Of a stretch of 64,000 nt of DNA, positions 57,085 to 64,000 are shown in pieces; position 1 is the first letter of the stretch; every line of letters starts with the position of its first letter. This DNA is from an uncultured Pseudoflavonifractor sp. Lineage in GTDB: Bacteria; Bacillota; Clostridia; Oscillospirales; Oscillospiraceae. Where the stretch lies: positions 62,001-126,000 of the forward strand of contig CANSYW010000001.1 of NCBI GenBank assembly GCA_947651395.1. The letters run 5' to 3'. The notes under the pieces were generated by a model. That model did not search any database and was not told where the DNA came from. It was given only the letters and a program-made list of their open reading frames with translations. A program made the position numbers and the translations under genes.

Positions 57085-57875
57085 AGGAGCTTGAATCCTT
57101 TTTATTCTCCAAAGCCCCCGGAGAGCTGGCCATGGATTGGGACAATGTGGGCCTGCTCGTAGGCTTTCCGGACCGGGAGGTCAGAACCTGTCTGGTGGCC
57201 CTGGATATTACCGGAGATGTGGTGGACGAGGCGCTGGAGATGGGTGCGGAGCTCATCGTGGCCCACCACCCGGTGATGAACTGCGCCTGGGAAAAGGTTC
57301 AGAACATTCGGACTGACACGGTACAGGGGGACATCCTGATCCGGATGCTCACCGGCGGCCTCTCCGGCATCTGTATGCACACCAATCTGGACGGGGTAGA
57401 GGGGGGCGTCAACGACGCCCTGGCCCAAAAGTTGGGGCTTTCCCATGTGGGTCAGCTTCATCAGGAGGGAAGAGATCCTCAGGGCAGACCCTACGGCATC
57501 GGCCGGGTGGGAGAGGTCAGCGGCCATGCCGACGCCTCCGCCTTTGCCGCCTTTGTCCGGGACACCCTGAACGCCCGTGGCCTCCGTCTGGAGGATGCAG
57601 GCAGAGCCGTCCGCAAGGTGGCGGTAGGGGGCGGTGCCTGCGGCGGTATGCTCTCTGACGCCGCCGCCATGGGATGTGACACCTTTGTCACCGCCGATGT
57701 GAAATATGACGTATTTCTCACCGCCCGGGCCATGGGGATCAATCTTATCGACGCGGGGCACTTCTCCACTGAGAATGTAGTATGTCCCGTTCTGGAAGCC
57801 TGGCTGAAGGAAGGGTTCCCGGAGCTGCGTGTATTTACCTCTCAGCGGCATAAAGAGGTATTTTCTTGTCTGTAA
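57072..57875 (+). CDS. Nif3-like dinuclear metal centre protein (YqfO family)
   Basis: 267 residues. MDWDNVGLLVG, ITGDVVDEALEMGAELIVAHHPVM (metal His pair), CMHTNLDGVEGGVND and the C-terminal DAGHFSTENVVCPVL with the remaining ligands. Conserved hexamer of uncertain role, in Firmicutes regularly next to trmK as here. GAGGGAG before the ATG at 57072; overlaps trmK by 13 nt. Confidence 0.92.
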   Translation: MASVKELESFLFSKAPGELAMDWDNVGLLVGFPDREVRTCLVALDITGDVVDEALEMGAELIVAHHPVMNCAWEKVQNIRTDTVQGDILIRMLTGGLSGICMHTNLDGVEGGVNDALAQKLGLSHVGQLHQEGRDPQGRPYGIGRVGEVSGHADASAFAAFVRDTLNARGLRLEDAGRAVRKVAVGGGACGGMLSDAAAMGCDTFVTADVKYDVFLTARAMGINLIDAGHFSTENVVCPVLEAWLKEGFPELRVFTSQRHKEVFSCL

Positions 57876-57878
57876 CCG

Positions 57879-57907
57879 TTGCAAACAGGAAAAGATTGTG
57901 CTAAACT
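57879..57907 (+). promoter_or_regulatory. sigma-A promoter of the YebC-family gene
   Basis: TTGCAA (57879-57884), 17 bp, TAAACT (57902-57907). Confidence 0.65.
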
Positions 57908-57940
57908 ATATAAGCAATTTTTCAAGAAGGGATAGATAGT

Positions 57941-58669
57941 ATGTCGGGACATTCCAAATGGCATAACATCCAGAAGACCAAGGGGGCCCAGGACGCTAAG
58001 CGTTCCGCCGCCTTTACCAAGATCGCCAAAGAGATGATCGTGGCGGTGAAGCAGGGGGGAAGCGGTGATCCCGCCAACAACTCCCGTCTGGCCACCGTTA
58101 TCGCCAAGGCCCGGGCGGCCAATATGCCCAACGACAACATCAAGCGCACCATCGACCGGGCCCTGGGCTCCGGCAACACGGACAGCTACGAAAGCGTCAC
58201 CTACGAGGGCTACGGCCCCTCCGGCGTGGCCGTCATCGTGGAGGCCCTCACCGACAACCGTCAGCGCACCGCCCCTGAGGTCCGCCACCTGCTGGACAAG
58301 TACGGCAAGGGCCTGGGCGCCACCGGCTGTGTGTCCTGGTCCTTCGACCAGAAGGGCGTCATCGTCATTGAGAAGGAAGATCTGGACGAGGACACCCTGC
58401 TCATGGACGCCCTGGACTGCGGCGCGGAGGACATGAGCGCCGAGGGGGAGGTCTTTGAGATCACCACCGCCCCCGAAGAGTTCGGCTCCGTGCTGGAGAA
58501 GCTGGAGGCCAAGGGCTACACCTTCCTCAGCGCCGCCGTGGAGATGGTCCCCCAGAACTATGTGAAGCTGGAGTCAGAAGAGGACGTCAAGAACATGGAG
58601 AAGCTGGTGGATCTTCTGGAGGCCAACGACGATGTGCAGAACGTTTGGCACAACTGGGATCAGGAATAA
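57941..58669 (+). CDS. YebC/PmpR family protein
   Basis: 242 residues. SGHSKWHNIQKTKGAQDAKRSAAFTKIAKEMIVAV, NMPNDNIKRTIDRALG, YEGYGPSGVAVIVEALTDN and the closing LVDLLEANDDVQNVWHNW are canonical. Family members bind DNA as regulators (PmpR, YebC), and some act on ribosomes stalled at prolines; this sequence does not discriminate. Monocistronic. Confidence 0.93.
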   Translation: MSGHSKWHNIQKTKGAQDAKRSAAFTKIAKEMIVAVKQGGSGDPANNSRLATVIAKARAANMPNDNIKRTIDRALGSGNTDSYESVTYEGYGPSGVAVIVEALTDNRQRTAPEVRHLLDKYGKGLGATGCVSWSFDQKGVIVIEKEDLDEDTLLMDALDCGAEDMSAEGEVFEITTAPEEFGSVLEKLEAKGYTFLSAAVEMVPQNYVKLESEEDVKNMEKLVDLLEANDDVQNVWHNWDQE

Positions 58670-58681
58670 TCAAACAAAAAA

Positions 58682-58714
58682 GGAAAGACGCCGCTGAACA
58701 AGCGGCGTCTTTCC
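58682..58714. terminator. Intrinsic terminator between the YebC-family gene and rnpB
   Basis: 14-bp perfect stem GGAAAGACGCCGCT / AGCGGCGTCTTTCC, 5-nt loop, A-run before and T-poor after; may serve both convergent units. Confidence 0.85.
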
Positions 58715-58724
58715 ATATGTGCAA

Positions 58725-59067
58725 GTAAGCCTGTAAGCCGGGTTCTGTCCTTTAAGACAGCCATCTATCTCGACGTGCCGTTGCCGACACGCTCCAGCCG
58801 CCTCCTGAACGCGGCCGGGCCGGCCATATGCGTTCCCACGGCGTTGCTCCGGATAGAGTTTACAGCGACGGACGCTTCCACGCCGTCGGGCGGGCTCTTA
58901 CCTCCGCCTTTCCACCCTTACCGGCGATCTGCCGGCGGTATATCTCTGTTGCCCTTTTCCTGGGGTCGCCCCCGGCGGGTGTTACCCGTTATCCTTGCCC
59001 TGCGGAGCCCGGACTTTCCTCAGAGCGGGCCTTTCGGCCTCGCCCCGCGGCTGTCCAGCTTGCTTGC
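58725..59067 (-). ncRNA. rnpB: RNase P RNA, class A
   Basis: Read on the minus strand: near the 5' end GAGGAAAGTCCGGGCTCC (P4/J3-4 core), then GGTAAGGGTGGAAAGG, GTAAACTCTATCCGGAGCAA, and at the 3' end ACAGAACCCGGCTTA, which pairs with the 5' core. These are universal RNase P RNA elements, and the GGTAAGGGTG and TAAACTC parts with long P12-P18 extensions mark the ancestral class A rather than the Bacillus class B. The 5' end is placed by the promoter at 59074-59102; the 3' end is approximate. Confidence 0.95.
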
Positions 59068-59073
59068 CTGATT

Positions 59074-59102
59074 ATTTTAGCCGATTTATTCCGGAAAGTC
59101 AA
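59074..59102 (-). promoter_or_regulatory. sigma-A promoter of rnpB
   Basis: Minus strand TTGACT (59097-59102), 17 bp, TAAAAT (59074-59079). Confidence 0.85.
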
Positions 59103-59131
59103 TTGAAATCCGGAGCGGAAACGGCTATAAT
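59103..59131 (+). promoter_or_regulatory. sigma-A promoter of murD
   Basis: TTGAAA (59103-59108), 17 bp, TATAAT (59126-59131). Its -35 box directly abuts that of rnpB. Confidence 0.8.
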
Positions 59132-59189
59132 GTTTTTATCTGCCGCCTATACTATCTTTGGGAATTTTTTCTGTGAGGAGGGATCTCTT

Positions 59190-60593
59190 ATGAACCTCAC
59201 CATCCGAGACTATCTCAATACCCTCAAGGGAAAGCGCGCCGCGGTGCTGGGGATCGGCGTCTCCAACACCCCTCTGGCCAGGCTGCTTTTGAACTCCGGC
59301 GTCTCCGTACTGGCCTGCGACAAGCGGGAGGAGGCCGACGAGGAACTCCGGGAGTTGTCCGCCCTGGGCGCTCAACTATGCCTGGGCAAGGACTATCTGG
59401 AGTATTTGGAGGGCTGTGACGTCATCTTCCGTACCCCCGGCATGCGGCCCGACCTGCCCCAGCTCCAGGCCGCCGTGGAGCGGGGAAGCCTGCTCACCTC
59501 TGAGATGGAGGTCTTTTTTCAGGTCTGTCCCTGCCCCATTATCGCCGTCACCGGCAGTGACGGAAAAACCACCACCACCACTATTATCACCGGGCTTTTA
59601 AAGGCCGCGGGCCATACCGTCCATCTGGGCGGCAATATCGGCAAGCCTCTGCTGCCGGAGGCAGAGAGCATAAAGCCCACAGACTTTGCCGTGGTGGAGC
59701 TCAGCTCCTTCCAGCTTATGACTATGGAGCACAGTCCCTGTATCGCCGTGATCACCAACCTGGCCCCCAACCATCTGGACGTACACAAGTCCATGGAGGA
59801 GTATATTGCCGCCAAGGAGAACATCTATCTGCATCAGAGTGCCGATGACCGGTTGATCCTCAACGCCGACAACCGGATCACCCGCGCCTTTGCCCAAAAG
59901 GCCAGGGGATTGGTCACCCTCTTCAGCCGCAAAGAGGAGCCCTCCGGCGATTGTCTCTTTCTGCGGGATGACGCCATTTGGCGCAAGGGGGGCGGGGAGG
60001 CGCGCAAACTCCTCTGCCGGAGCGACATTCTTCTCCCCGGCGACCACAACGTGGAAAATTACATGGCGGCCATCGCCGCCGTGGACGGGCTGGTTCCCCA
60101 GCAGGTCATCCGGGACTACGTCAAAACCTTCGGCGGGGTGGAGCACCGTATTGAACTGGTGCGGACCCTGAACGGCGTACGCTATTACAATGACTCCATC
60201 GCCTCCAGTCCTACCCGGACCATCGCCGGGCTCAAGTGCTTTCCGGAAAAGGTCATCCTCATTGCCGGCGGCTACGACAAACACATCCCCTTCGATGTGT
60301 TGGGGCCTGAAATTACAGCTCATGTAAAGCGTCTTATCCTGACAGGGGATACCGCCCGAAAGATCCGTGCCGCCGTAGAGACGGCGCCGGACTTTCTGAC
60401 CCGAGGGCCCATCATTGAGGAATATGAGACTCTGGCCCAGGCCGTCGCCGGCGCCCACGCGGCCGCCCGGGAGGGGGACGTGGTCCTGCTCTCACCGGCC
60501 TGCGCCTCTTTTGATAAATTCAAAAACTTTATGGAACGCGGAAATACCTTCAAGGCCCTGGTTCGGGCTCTGGGAGACGGAAAGGGAGTATAA
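59190..60593 (+). CDS. murD: UDP-N-acetylmuramoyl-L-alanine:D-glutamate ligase
   Basis: 467 residues. N-terminal UDP-binding Rossmann part (AAVLGIGVSNTPLARLLL), the ATP loop AVTGSDGKTTTTT, NIGKPLL, ITNLAPNHLDVH, the carbamylated-Lys region, and a C-terminal domain with NDSIASSPTRTIAGL and LLSPACASFDKFKNFMERG. Adds D-Glu in peptidoglycan precursor synthesis. GAGGAGGGAT before the ATG at 59190 fixes the start; the frame is open further up through rnpB. Confidence 0.95.
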   Translation: MNLTIRDYLNTLKGKRAAVLGIGVSNTPLARLLLNSGVSVLACDKREEADEELRELSALGAQLCLGKDYLEYLEGCDVIFRTPGMRPDLPQLQAAVERGSLLTSEMEVFFQVCPCPIIAVTGSDGKTTTTTIITGLLKAAGHTVHLGGNIGKPLLPEAESIKPTDFAVVELSSFQLMTMEHSPCIAVITNLAPNHLDVHKSMEEYIAAKENIYLHQSADDRLILNADNRITRAFAQKARGLVTLFSRKEEPSGDCLFLRDDAIWRKGGGEARKLLCRSDILLPGDHNVENYMAAIAAVDGLVPQQVIRDYVKTFGGVEHRIELVRTLNGVRYYNDSIASSPTRTIAGLKCFPEKVILIAGGYDKHIPFDVLGPEITAHVKRLILTGDTARKIRAAVETAPDFLTRGPIIEEYETLAQAVAGAHAAAREGDVVLLSPACASFDKFKNFMERGNTFKALVRALGDGKGV

Positions 60594-60598
60594 ATACC

Positions 60599-61639
60599 AT
60601 GAATTATCCTGATACATTGGGCCGCCTGTGCGCCATCTCCGCGCCCAGCGGCTTTGAGACCCCGGCGGTAGCGGCCGCGGCAGAGCTCCTCCGGCCCCTG
60701 GTGGATCAGGTCTCCATCACCCGCATGGACAGTGTGGTGGGGGTACGCCGGTGCGGGAAACCCAACGCCAGGCGACTGATGCTGGACGCCCATCTGGACG
60801 AGATCGGTTTTATCATCACCAGTCACGAAGAGGGCTTTCTCCGCTTCGCACCCCTGGGCGGGGTGGATCCCCGAATGCTCCCCGACCGGGAGGTCCGTAT
60901 CCTCACTGATCCGCCCACCTTGGGCGTGATCGCCTGTCTGCCTCCTCACGTACAGTCCGAGGACGACATGGACAAGTCTCAGCCCATCCGGGAGCTGTGC
61001 ATTGATGTAGGCCTGTCCCAGGAGGAGGCCAAGCGCCGGATCCCCGTCGGCACTCCGGCCACCTTCCTGGAGGGCTGTGCGCCCCTGGGCGAGGAGCTGC
61101 TCTGTGGAAAGGCCCTGGATGACCGGGCCTGCTTTTCCGTCCTGCTGGGCACTCTGGAGCTCCTTCAGGAGGAGGAGCTGGGGGTGGATCTCTATGTGCT
61201 GGGCTCCACCCAGGAGGAAACCCACTGCACCGGCGCCATTACCGCCGCCTATGAGATCGCTCCGGAGCTGTGCGTAGCGGTGGACGTGACCCATGGCGAC
61301 AGCCCCGACGCCCCCAAGGGGGAGACCTTTAAACTGGGCGGCGGGCCGGTGATTGGGGTGGGCCCCAACTGCGTTCCTTCTCTCTCGGAGCGATTCAAGC
61401 GCCTGGCCCGGGAGGGAGAGATCCCGTTCCAGATCGAAGTTATGCCCGGACACTCAGGCACCAACGCCTGGCCTGTCCAGATCAGCCGGGAGGGGGTCGC
61501 CACGGCGGTTTTGTCCGTTCCCCTGCGGTATATGCACACCCCCGTGGAGACCGTCCACCGCCGGGACCTGGAAAACACCGCCAGGCTGCTGGCCGCCTTT
61601 GTGCGCAGCCTTGGGGAAGAGGAGGGGGAGACATGCTGA
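60599..61639 (+). CDS. M42 family metallo-aminopeptidase (first of two)
   Basis: 346 residues. Metal ligands: LDAHLDEIGFI (His/Asp), KALDDRACFSVLLG (Asp), GSTQEETHCTGA (Glu-Glu), AVDVTHGDSP (Asp), and RYMHTPVETVHRRD (His near the C-terminus). M42 peptidases form large tetrahedral aminopeptidase assemblies in the cytoplasm. Starts 5 bp after murD and overlaps the second M42 gene by 7 nt. Confidence 0.9.
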   Translation: MNYPDTLGRLCAISAPSGFETPAVAAAAELLRPLVDQVSITRMDSVVGVRRCGKPNARRLMLDAHLDEIGFIITSHEEGFLRFAPLGGVDPRMLPDREVRILTDPPTLGVIACLPPHVQSEDDMDKSQPIRELCIDVGLSQEEAKRRIPVGTPATFLEGCAPLGEELLCGKALDDRACFSVLLGTLELLQEEELGVDLYVLGSTQEETHCTGAITAAYEIAPELCVAVDVTHGDSPDAPKGETFKLGGGPVIGVGPNCVPSLSERFKRLAREGEIPFQIEVMPGHSGTNAWPVQISREGVATAVLSVPLRYMHTPVETVHRRDLENTARLLAAFVRSLGEEEGETC

Positions 61640-62664
61640 ATACGTTGAAAGAGTTGTGCCGTCTCAACGGAGTCTCCGGAGACGAGGGGGAGGTGCGCCA
61701 ATACCTCGCCGACAGAGCAAGGCCTTTTGCCCACACGCTTCGCACAGACGCTATGGGCAATCTCATTGTCTTCAAAAAGGGCACGAGATCCACAGGAAAT
61801 AAACTGATGCTTTGCGCCCACATGGACGAAGTGGGCGTGATCATCACCCACATTACCGACGAGGGCTTTTTAAAATTCAGCTTTGTAGGGGGAGTGGATC
61901 GCCGGGTGGTCATCGGCAAACCGGTGACCATCGGCCATAACAGGATCCCCGGCGTCATCGGTCTGAAGGCCTTCCACCTCACCACCTCCGAGGAGCGTAA
62001 AAAGGCGCCCAAAACCCATGAGCTTTATATCGACATCGGCGCCCAAAACAGGGAAGAGGCACAAAAGCTGGTAGAGCCGGGCGATTATGGCTGCTTTGTA
62101 TGCCGACCCGAGGAGCTGGGCGAAGGCATGTTCAAAGCCAGGGCCATCGACGACCGGATAGGCTGCGCGGTGATGCTCAAGCTTCTGGAGGAAGAGCTGC
62201 CGCTGGATGTGACGTTTGTCTTCACCACCCAGGAGGAGGTGGGGACCCGGGGCGCTTTCGGCGCGGCCTTCTCCGTCACCCCGGAGATCGCGCTGGTGCT
62301 GGAGACCACCACTGCCGCGGATCTCCCGGGCGTAGAGGGTCACCGCCGGGTATGTGCCCCCGGAAAAGGGCCTGTCATCTCTTATATGGACAGCTCCACC
62401 ATCTACGACAGGGCACTCTATGACACCCTTTGCCGGCTGGCCACGGACCATCAGATCCCCTGGCAGACCAAGGAGTATATCGCCGGCGGCAATGACGCCC
62501 GCACCATCCAGCGTACCAAATCAGGCGTCCGGGTGGCCGCACTGTCCGCCGCCGTACGCTATCTTCACGCCCCCAGCAGCGTGGGCAGTATAACCGACTT
62601 TGAACATATGCTGGCGCTGACCCGACTCTTTCTGGCCTGGATGGCGCAAGCAGAAGGGATGTAA
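61633..62664 (+). CDS. M42 family metallo-aminopeptidase (second of two)
   Basis: 343 residues. CAHMDEVGVIITH, FKARAIDDRIGCAVML, TTQEEVGTRGAFGAAF, and RYLHAPSSVGSITDFE. At the fourth ligand position it reads LVLETTTAADLPG, with Glu where its neighbour has Asp. Probably differs in specificity from the first copy. Immediately upstream of the YnbB-like gene (6 bp). Confidence 0.9.
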   Translation: MLNTLKELCRLNGVSGDEGEVRQYLADRARPFAHTLRTDAMGNLIVFKKGTRSTGNKLMLCAHMDEVGVIITHITDEGFLKFSFVGGVDRRVVIGKPVTIGHNRIPGVIGLKAFHLTTSEERKKAPKTHELYIDIGAQNREEAQKLVEPGDYGCFVCRPEELGEGMFKARAIDDRIGCAVMLKLLEEELPLDVTFVFTTQEEVGTRGAFGAAFSVTPEIALVLETTTAADLPGVEGHRRVCAPGKGPVISYMDSSTIYDRALYDTLCRLATDHQIPWQTKEYIAGGNDARTIQRTKSGVRVAALSAAVRYLHAPSSVGSITDFEHMLALTRLFLAWMAQAEGM

Positions 62665-62670
62665 CGCAAA

Positions 62671-63921
62671 ATGCCTTTACGAATTAGCGAAGAGACCCGC
62701 CTGTTGGCCCAACAGGCGGAGGCCGACCTGAAAGACCAGTTTGTACTTGTAGACACCATTGCCCAGGCCAATGCCGAGAAGGTGCTGGAGGCTTTTCAGG
62801 CCCTGCGGGTCTCCGAGAGCGACTTCGCCGGCACCACCGGCTATGGCTACAACGACCAGGGCCGGGATAAGCTGGAGGAAATTTACGCCCACATCTTCCG
62901 CACCCAGGACGCTTTGGTGCGGGTCCAGTTTGTCAACGGCACCCACGCCATCTACTGTGCTCTGTGCGGCGCGCTGAAGCCGGGCCAGACCCTGCTCTAT
63001 GCCGTGGGCGCCCCCTATGACACGATCCAGGCCGCCATCGGTATTACAGGGAACGCCCCCGGCTCTCTCAAATATTACGGCATCAACTACCGACAGGCTG
63101 AGCTGACAAAGGATGAGAAGCCCGATCTGGAGGAGATCGCCCGGATCCTCCGGGAAGACGAGACCATCAAGGCGGTCATGATCCAGCGTTCCCGGGGCTA
63201 CGCCACCCGCGCCTCCCTCTCCGTAGAGGAGATCGGCGCTATCTGCGATGCTGTCCACAGCGTGCGACAGGACGCGAATATCCTTGTAGACAACTGCTAC
63301 GGAGAGTTTGTGGAGCTGCTGGAGCCCACGGAGGTGGGCGCCGATCTGGTGGTTGGTTCTCTCATTAAAAACCCCGGCGGCGGCCTGGCCCCTACCGGCG
63401 GGTACATTGCCGGTAGGCACGATCTGGTGGAGGCGGCCGCTATGCGTCTCACCGTCCCCGGCATCGGAAAGGAGTGCGGATGCTCCCTGGGAAACAATCG
63501 CAGTCTCTATCAAGGTCTTTTCCTTGCCCCTCATGTGGCGGCCCAGGCCGTTAAAACCGCCCTTTTTACCGCCCGCATGATGGAGCTGCTGGGATATGAC
63601 GCCGACCCCGCCTCCACCCAGGTCCGCCGCGACATCATTCAGATGATCCGTTTCGGCGCACCTGAGCCGCTAAAAAAGTTCTGCAAGGGGATCCAGATGG
63701 GGGCGCCTGTGGATTCCTATGTGACGCCGGAGCCGTGGGATATGCCGGGATACGACGACCCTGTCATCATGGCGGCGGGGGCCTTTATTCAGGGCGCTTC
63801 CATTGAGCTCTCCTGTGACGGCCCCATGCGTGATCCCTACACCGCCTATCTTCAGGGCGGCCTGACCTATGAATCGGGCAAGCTGGGCATCCTTTTGGCC
63901 GTAGAGGCTTTGAAGTCCTGA
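62671..63921 (+). CDS. YnbB-like PLP enzyme (methionine gamma-lyase family / aluminium resistance protein)
   Basis: 416 residues. Cys/Met-metabolism PLP fold: GTTGYGYNDQGRDKLEEIYAHIF, VRVQFVNGTHAI, VDNCYGEFVELLEP, and the cofactor Lys in VGSLIKNPGGGLAPTGGYIAG, followed by PGIGKECGCSLGNNR. This matches the YnbB group, of unproven substrate. GCAAAATGCC start lacks a strong ribosome-binding site, so translation may be coupled to the preceding gene. Confidence 0.88.
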   Translation: MPLRISEETRLLAQQAEADLKDQFVLVDTIAQANAEKVLEAFQALRVSESDFAGTTGYGYNDQGRDKLEEIYAHIFRTQDALVRVQFVNGTHAIYCALCGALKPGQTLLYAVGAPYDTIQAAIGITGNAPGSLKYYGINYRQAELTKDEKPDLEEIARILREDETIKAVMIQRSRGYATRASLSVEEIGAICDAVHSVRQDANILVDNCYGEFVELLEPTEVGADLVVGSLIKNPGGGLAPTGGYIAGRHDLVEAAAMRLTVPGIGKECGCSLGNNRSLYQGLFLAPHVAAQAVKTALFTARMMELLGYDADPASTQVRRDIIQMIRFGAPEPLKKFCKGIQMGAPVDSYVTPEPWDMPGYDDPVIMAAGAFIQGASIELSCDGPMRDPYTAYLQGGLTYESGKLGILLAVEALKS

Positions 63922-63935
63922 AACAAGCCGTCAAA

Positions 63936-63968
63936 CGCATACTCTTTTCCAGGAGGTGAGAGTATGCG
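63936..63968 (+). promoter_or_regulatory. Hairpin enclosing ribosome-binding site and start codon of the right-edge gene
   Basis: 9-bp perfect arms CGCATACTC / GAGTATGCG. AGGAGG (63951-63956) is in the loop and the ATG (63964-63966) in the 3' arm. CATACTCT in the 5' arm resembles a sporulation-type -10 box. Confidence 0.45.
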
Positions 63969-64000
63969 GGTAAGGCATAGCGCTTTTTTCTGGCCCCGGC
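63964..64000 (+). CDS. Start of an unidentified gene cut by the window edge
   Basis: Only 12 residues visible (MRVRHSAFFWPR). AGGAGGTGAG 5-8 nt upstream supports a real start. Product cannot be told. Confidence 0.55.
   Translation, partial: MRVRHSAFFWPR

Noticed and set aside
1-64000. CRISPR arrays, tRNA, tmRNA and rRNA genes
   Set aside because: No regularly spaced repeats and no tRNA T-loop/acceptor pattern or rRNA sequence was found on either strand.

Overview
The window reads as a chromosomal segment of a high-GC, spore-forming member of the Clostridia, most like the gut Oscillospiraceae (Flavonifractor / Pseudoflavonifractor / Intestinimonas type). This rests on the sporulation genes (SigH, SpoIIM next to XerD, a SpoIID-domain protein), a tyrosine T-box leader, a class A RNase P RNA, a HisZ-dependent histidine pathway, DUF1292/YajC/TIGR04086-type Firmicute genes and GC-rich codon use. 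Genus is inference. Housekeeping promoters are easy to see because sigma-A boxes (TTGNNN, about 17 bp, TATAAT-like) stand out against the GC-rich background.

Left part (1-41.6 kb): a partial tcdA; a PpiC-type foldase; a possible 6S RNA; a DUF1292 gene; a class A penicillin-binding protein; an ACT regulator with hom and lysC; a nine-gene-function histidine operon whose first gene is a HisZ-HisG fusion (hisZG-D-B-H-A-F-I-E, without hisC or the phosphatase); a SUFU-domain gene; ruvC-ruvA-ruvB-glmM; sigH; a zinc-ribbon gene; coaX; an aspartate-type aminotransferase; pfkA-fba; then, on the minus strand, arsC-like, glnS and threonine aldolase; T-box-controlled tyrS; an AI-2E transporter. A more AT-rich patch (31.7-34.3 kb) holds a lipoprotein, an ankyrin protein and a Nim-like flavoprotein. 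It is followed by an ECF sigma/anti-sigma pair and asd-dapA-dapB, so the aspartate family pathway is split between two loci (hom-lysC and asd-dapA-dapB). A SpoIID-domain gene and queA follow.

The most notable region is a roughly 10.5 kb integrative element (about 41,525-52,048) inserted in the last codons of queA, separating it from tgt. A large serine recombinase sits at the left end. A repressor and a Cro-sized protein flank a divergent promoter switch, and about twenty small, tightly overlapping plus-strand genes of mostly unknown function follow. One palindrome, TTACCNNNNGGGTAA, occurs four times: twice in the divergent promoter region, once at the end of the cro-like gene, and once inside a second promoter about 3.8 kb downstream, which suggests a shared repressor regulon. 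The element also carries a predicted PD-(D/E)XK nuclease with a C8 tract, a broken lytic transglycosylase, a DpnD/PcfM-like protein and a self-contained DUF4160/DUF2442 pair. No capsid, conjugation or replication genes are visible.

Right part (52.1-64 kb): tgt, yajC, a TIGR04086 membrane protein, spoIIM, xerD, a DUF1858 protein, trmK, a Nif3-like gene, a YebC-family regulator, rnpB (minus strand), murD, two M42 peptidases, a YnbB-like PLP enzyme and the start of an unidentified gene at the right edge. No tRNA, 5S/16S/23S rRNA or CRISPR array was found.
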